Assembly (NCBI GenBank): GCA_025463615.1
Contig: JAODAU010000373.1
Span: 1 to 5,176, forward strand
Direction of reading: 5' to 3'
DNA: 5,176 nt
From: Microbacteriaceae bacterium
GTDB taxonomy: Bacteria; Actinomycetota; Actinomycetes; Actinomycetales; Microbacteriaceae
Shown here: piece after piece, positions 4,889-5,176 of the stretch
Layout of the letters: each line of letters starts with the position of its first letter
Numbering within the stretch: the first letter of the stretch is position 1
The notes under the pieces: generated by a model
Told to the model about the DNA's origin: nothing
Database searches by the model: none
What the model saw: the letters and a program-made list of their open reading frames with translations, nothing else
Position numbers and translations under genes: made by a program

Positions 4889-5176
4889 CTACTCGGTGAC
4901 GAAGACGGCGTGTCCGATCCACGCGGGGGTGGTGAGCGCGTCGACGGCGGCGCGGCCGACCGTGTCGAACCGGGTGCTGTAGTGCCACCAGACCGCACGA
5001 TCCACGCCGGTGCGATAGCGGGCCCGGCCGCTGCCGCCGATGAGGCGCGAGGGCCGGAGCAGCGTCCACTCGGTCGCACTGGCGCGAATCGCCTTTTCCA
5101 TTGCCCGCGTATCGTCGGTGGCCGAGAACACCCGGGCCACGATCGGCTTCGCCACGAATCGGGACAGTGGATCGTC
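4889..5176 (-). CDS. NAD(P)H-binding oxidoreductase, NmrA/SDR-like, C-terminal part; 5'-partial
   Basis: The frame is open from the right edge (first complete codon 5176-5174) to TAG at 4891-4889, giving the last 95 residues; GTG 5155 is internal. The segment MEKAIRASATEWTLLRPSRL (about residues 26-45) is the recognisable stretch of atypical SDR/NmrA-type NAD(P)H-binding proteins, in which the helix after the active-site region leads into W-T-(I/L)-(L/V)-R-P. A later block, STRFDTVGRAAVDAL, corresponds to the usual S-R-x-D-V-A-x-x-x segment. The glycine-rich NAD(P)-binding loop lies outside the window, so cofactor binding cannot be confirmed. The gene is 41 bp upstream of the xdhC-like gene on the same strand, without an obvious terminator between them, so co-transcription is possible. 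Substrate is unknown. Confidence 0.75.
   Translation of the reverse strand, partial: DDPLSRFVAKPIVARVFSATDDTRAMEKAIRASATEWTLLRPSRLIGGSGRARYRTGVDRAVWWHYSTRFDTVGRAAVDALTTPAWIGHAVFVTE

Noticed and set aside
3675..4982. 435-codon plus-strand open frame opposite the xdhC-like gene
   Set aside because: Low-complexity Arg/Ala/Gly/Asp composition with no recognisable motif; it is an antisense shadow of the XdhC frame.
4848..5069. N-terminal extension of the xdhC-like frame to an upstream start
   Set aside because: The extra 74 residues are Arg/His/Pro-rich without XdhC similarity and overlap the NAD(P)H-binding gene, whose own frame gives a plausible protein.
1..5176. CRISPR array, tRNA, rRNA, transposase or attachment site
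   Set aside because: No spaced identical repeats with unique spacers, no cloverleaf-like segment, no transposase frame and no target-site duplication were seen. The only repeats are the 11-mers at 1691-1813 and the short control-region palindromes.

Overview
This is a very GC-rich (about 70% by eye), densely coded stretch of an actinobacterial chromosome. Codon choice, the frequent GGATG/CATCC pentamers, and the intergenic TCGAGCTTGTCGAGA-type palindrome all resemble Microbacteriaceae. That family-level placement is an inference from style, not from a marker gene.

Layout. (1) Positions 2-1690, plus strand: the C-terminal ~562 residues of a molybdenum hydroxylase large subunit of the xanthine dehydrogenase/aldehyde oxidase superfamily, cut by the left edge. 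(2) Positions 1691-1817: a convergent intergenic region with a 21-bp-stem hairpin and four copies of AGCGGATCGAG in mirrored arrangement. (3) Positions 1818-3281, minus strand: a 487-residue DHA2 (14-TM) MFS drug:H+ antiporter-type efflux protein. (4) Positions 3282-3379: a 98-bp divergent control region with a strong promoter for the MFS gene (TTGACT-17 bp-GATAAT). A perfect inverted repeat lies between its -35 and -10, and a second palindrome sits at the start of the transcript. (5) Positions 3380-3820, plus strand: a 146-residue MarR-family regulator, the obvious candidate to bind that site. (6) Positions 3825-4847, minus strand: a XdhC/CoxI-family molybdenum cofactor maturation protein, whose stop is 4 bp from the marR stop. 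(7) Positions 4889-5176, minus strand: the C-terminal end of an NAD(P)H-binding (NmrA/SDR-like) protein, cut by the right edge and probably transcribed ahead of the xdhC-like gene.

How the parts fit. The marR/MFS pair forms a self-contained, divergently transcribed, probably autoregulated efflux module. It sits between a molybdenum hydroxylase subunit and a maturation factor that serves such enzymes. XdhC proteins normally lie with, and on the same strand as, the hydroxylase genes, so this arrangement suggests either a rearranged locus or an efflux function tied to the hydroxylase substrate or product. At positions matching the substrate-contacting Glu802 and Arg880 of bovine xanthine oxidoreductase, the hydroxylase appears to carry Gln and His, so true xanthine dehydrogenase activity should not be assumed. 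I did not find an obviously unprecedented system. The most informative unexplained structures are the divergent operator region and the mirrored repeat after the two convergent genes.
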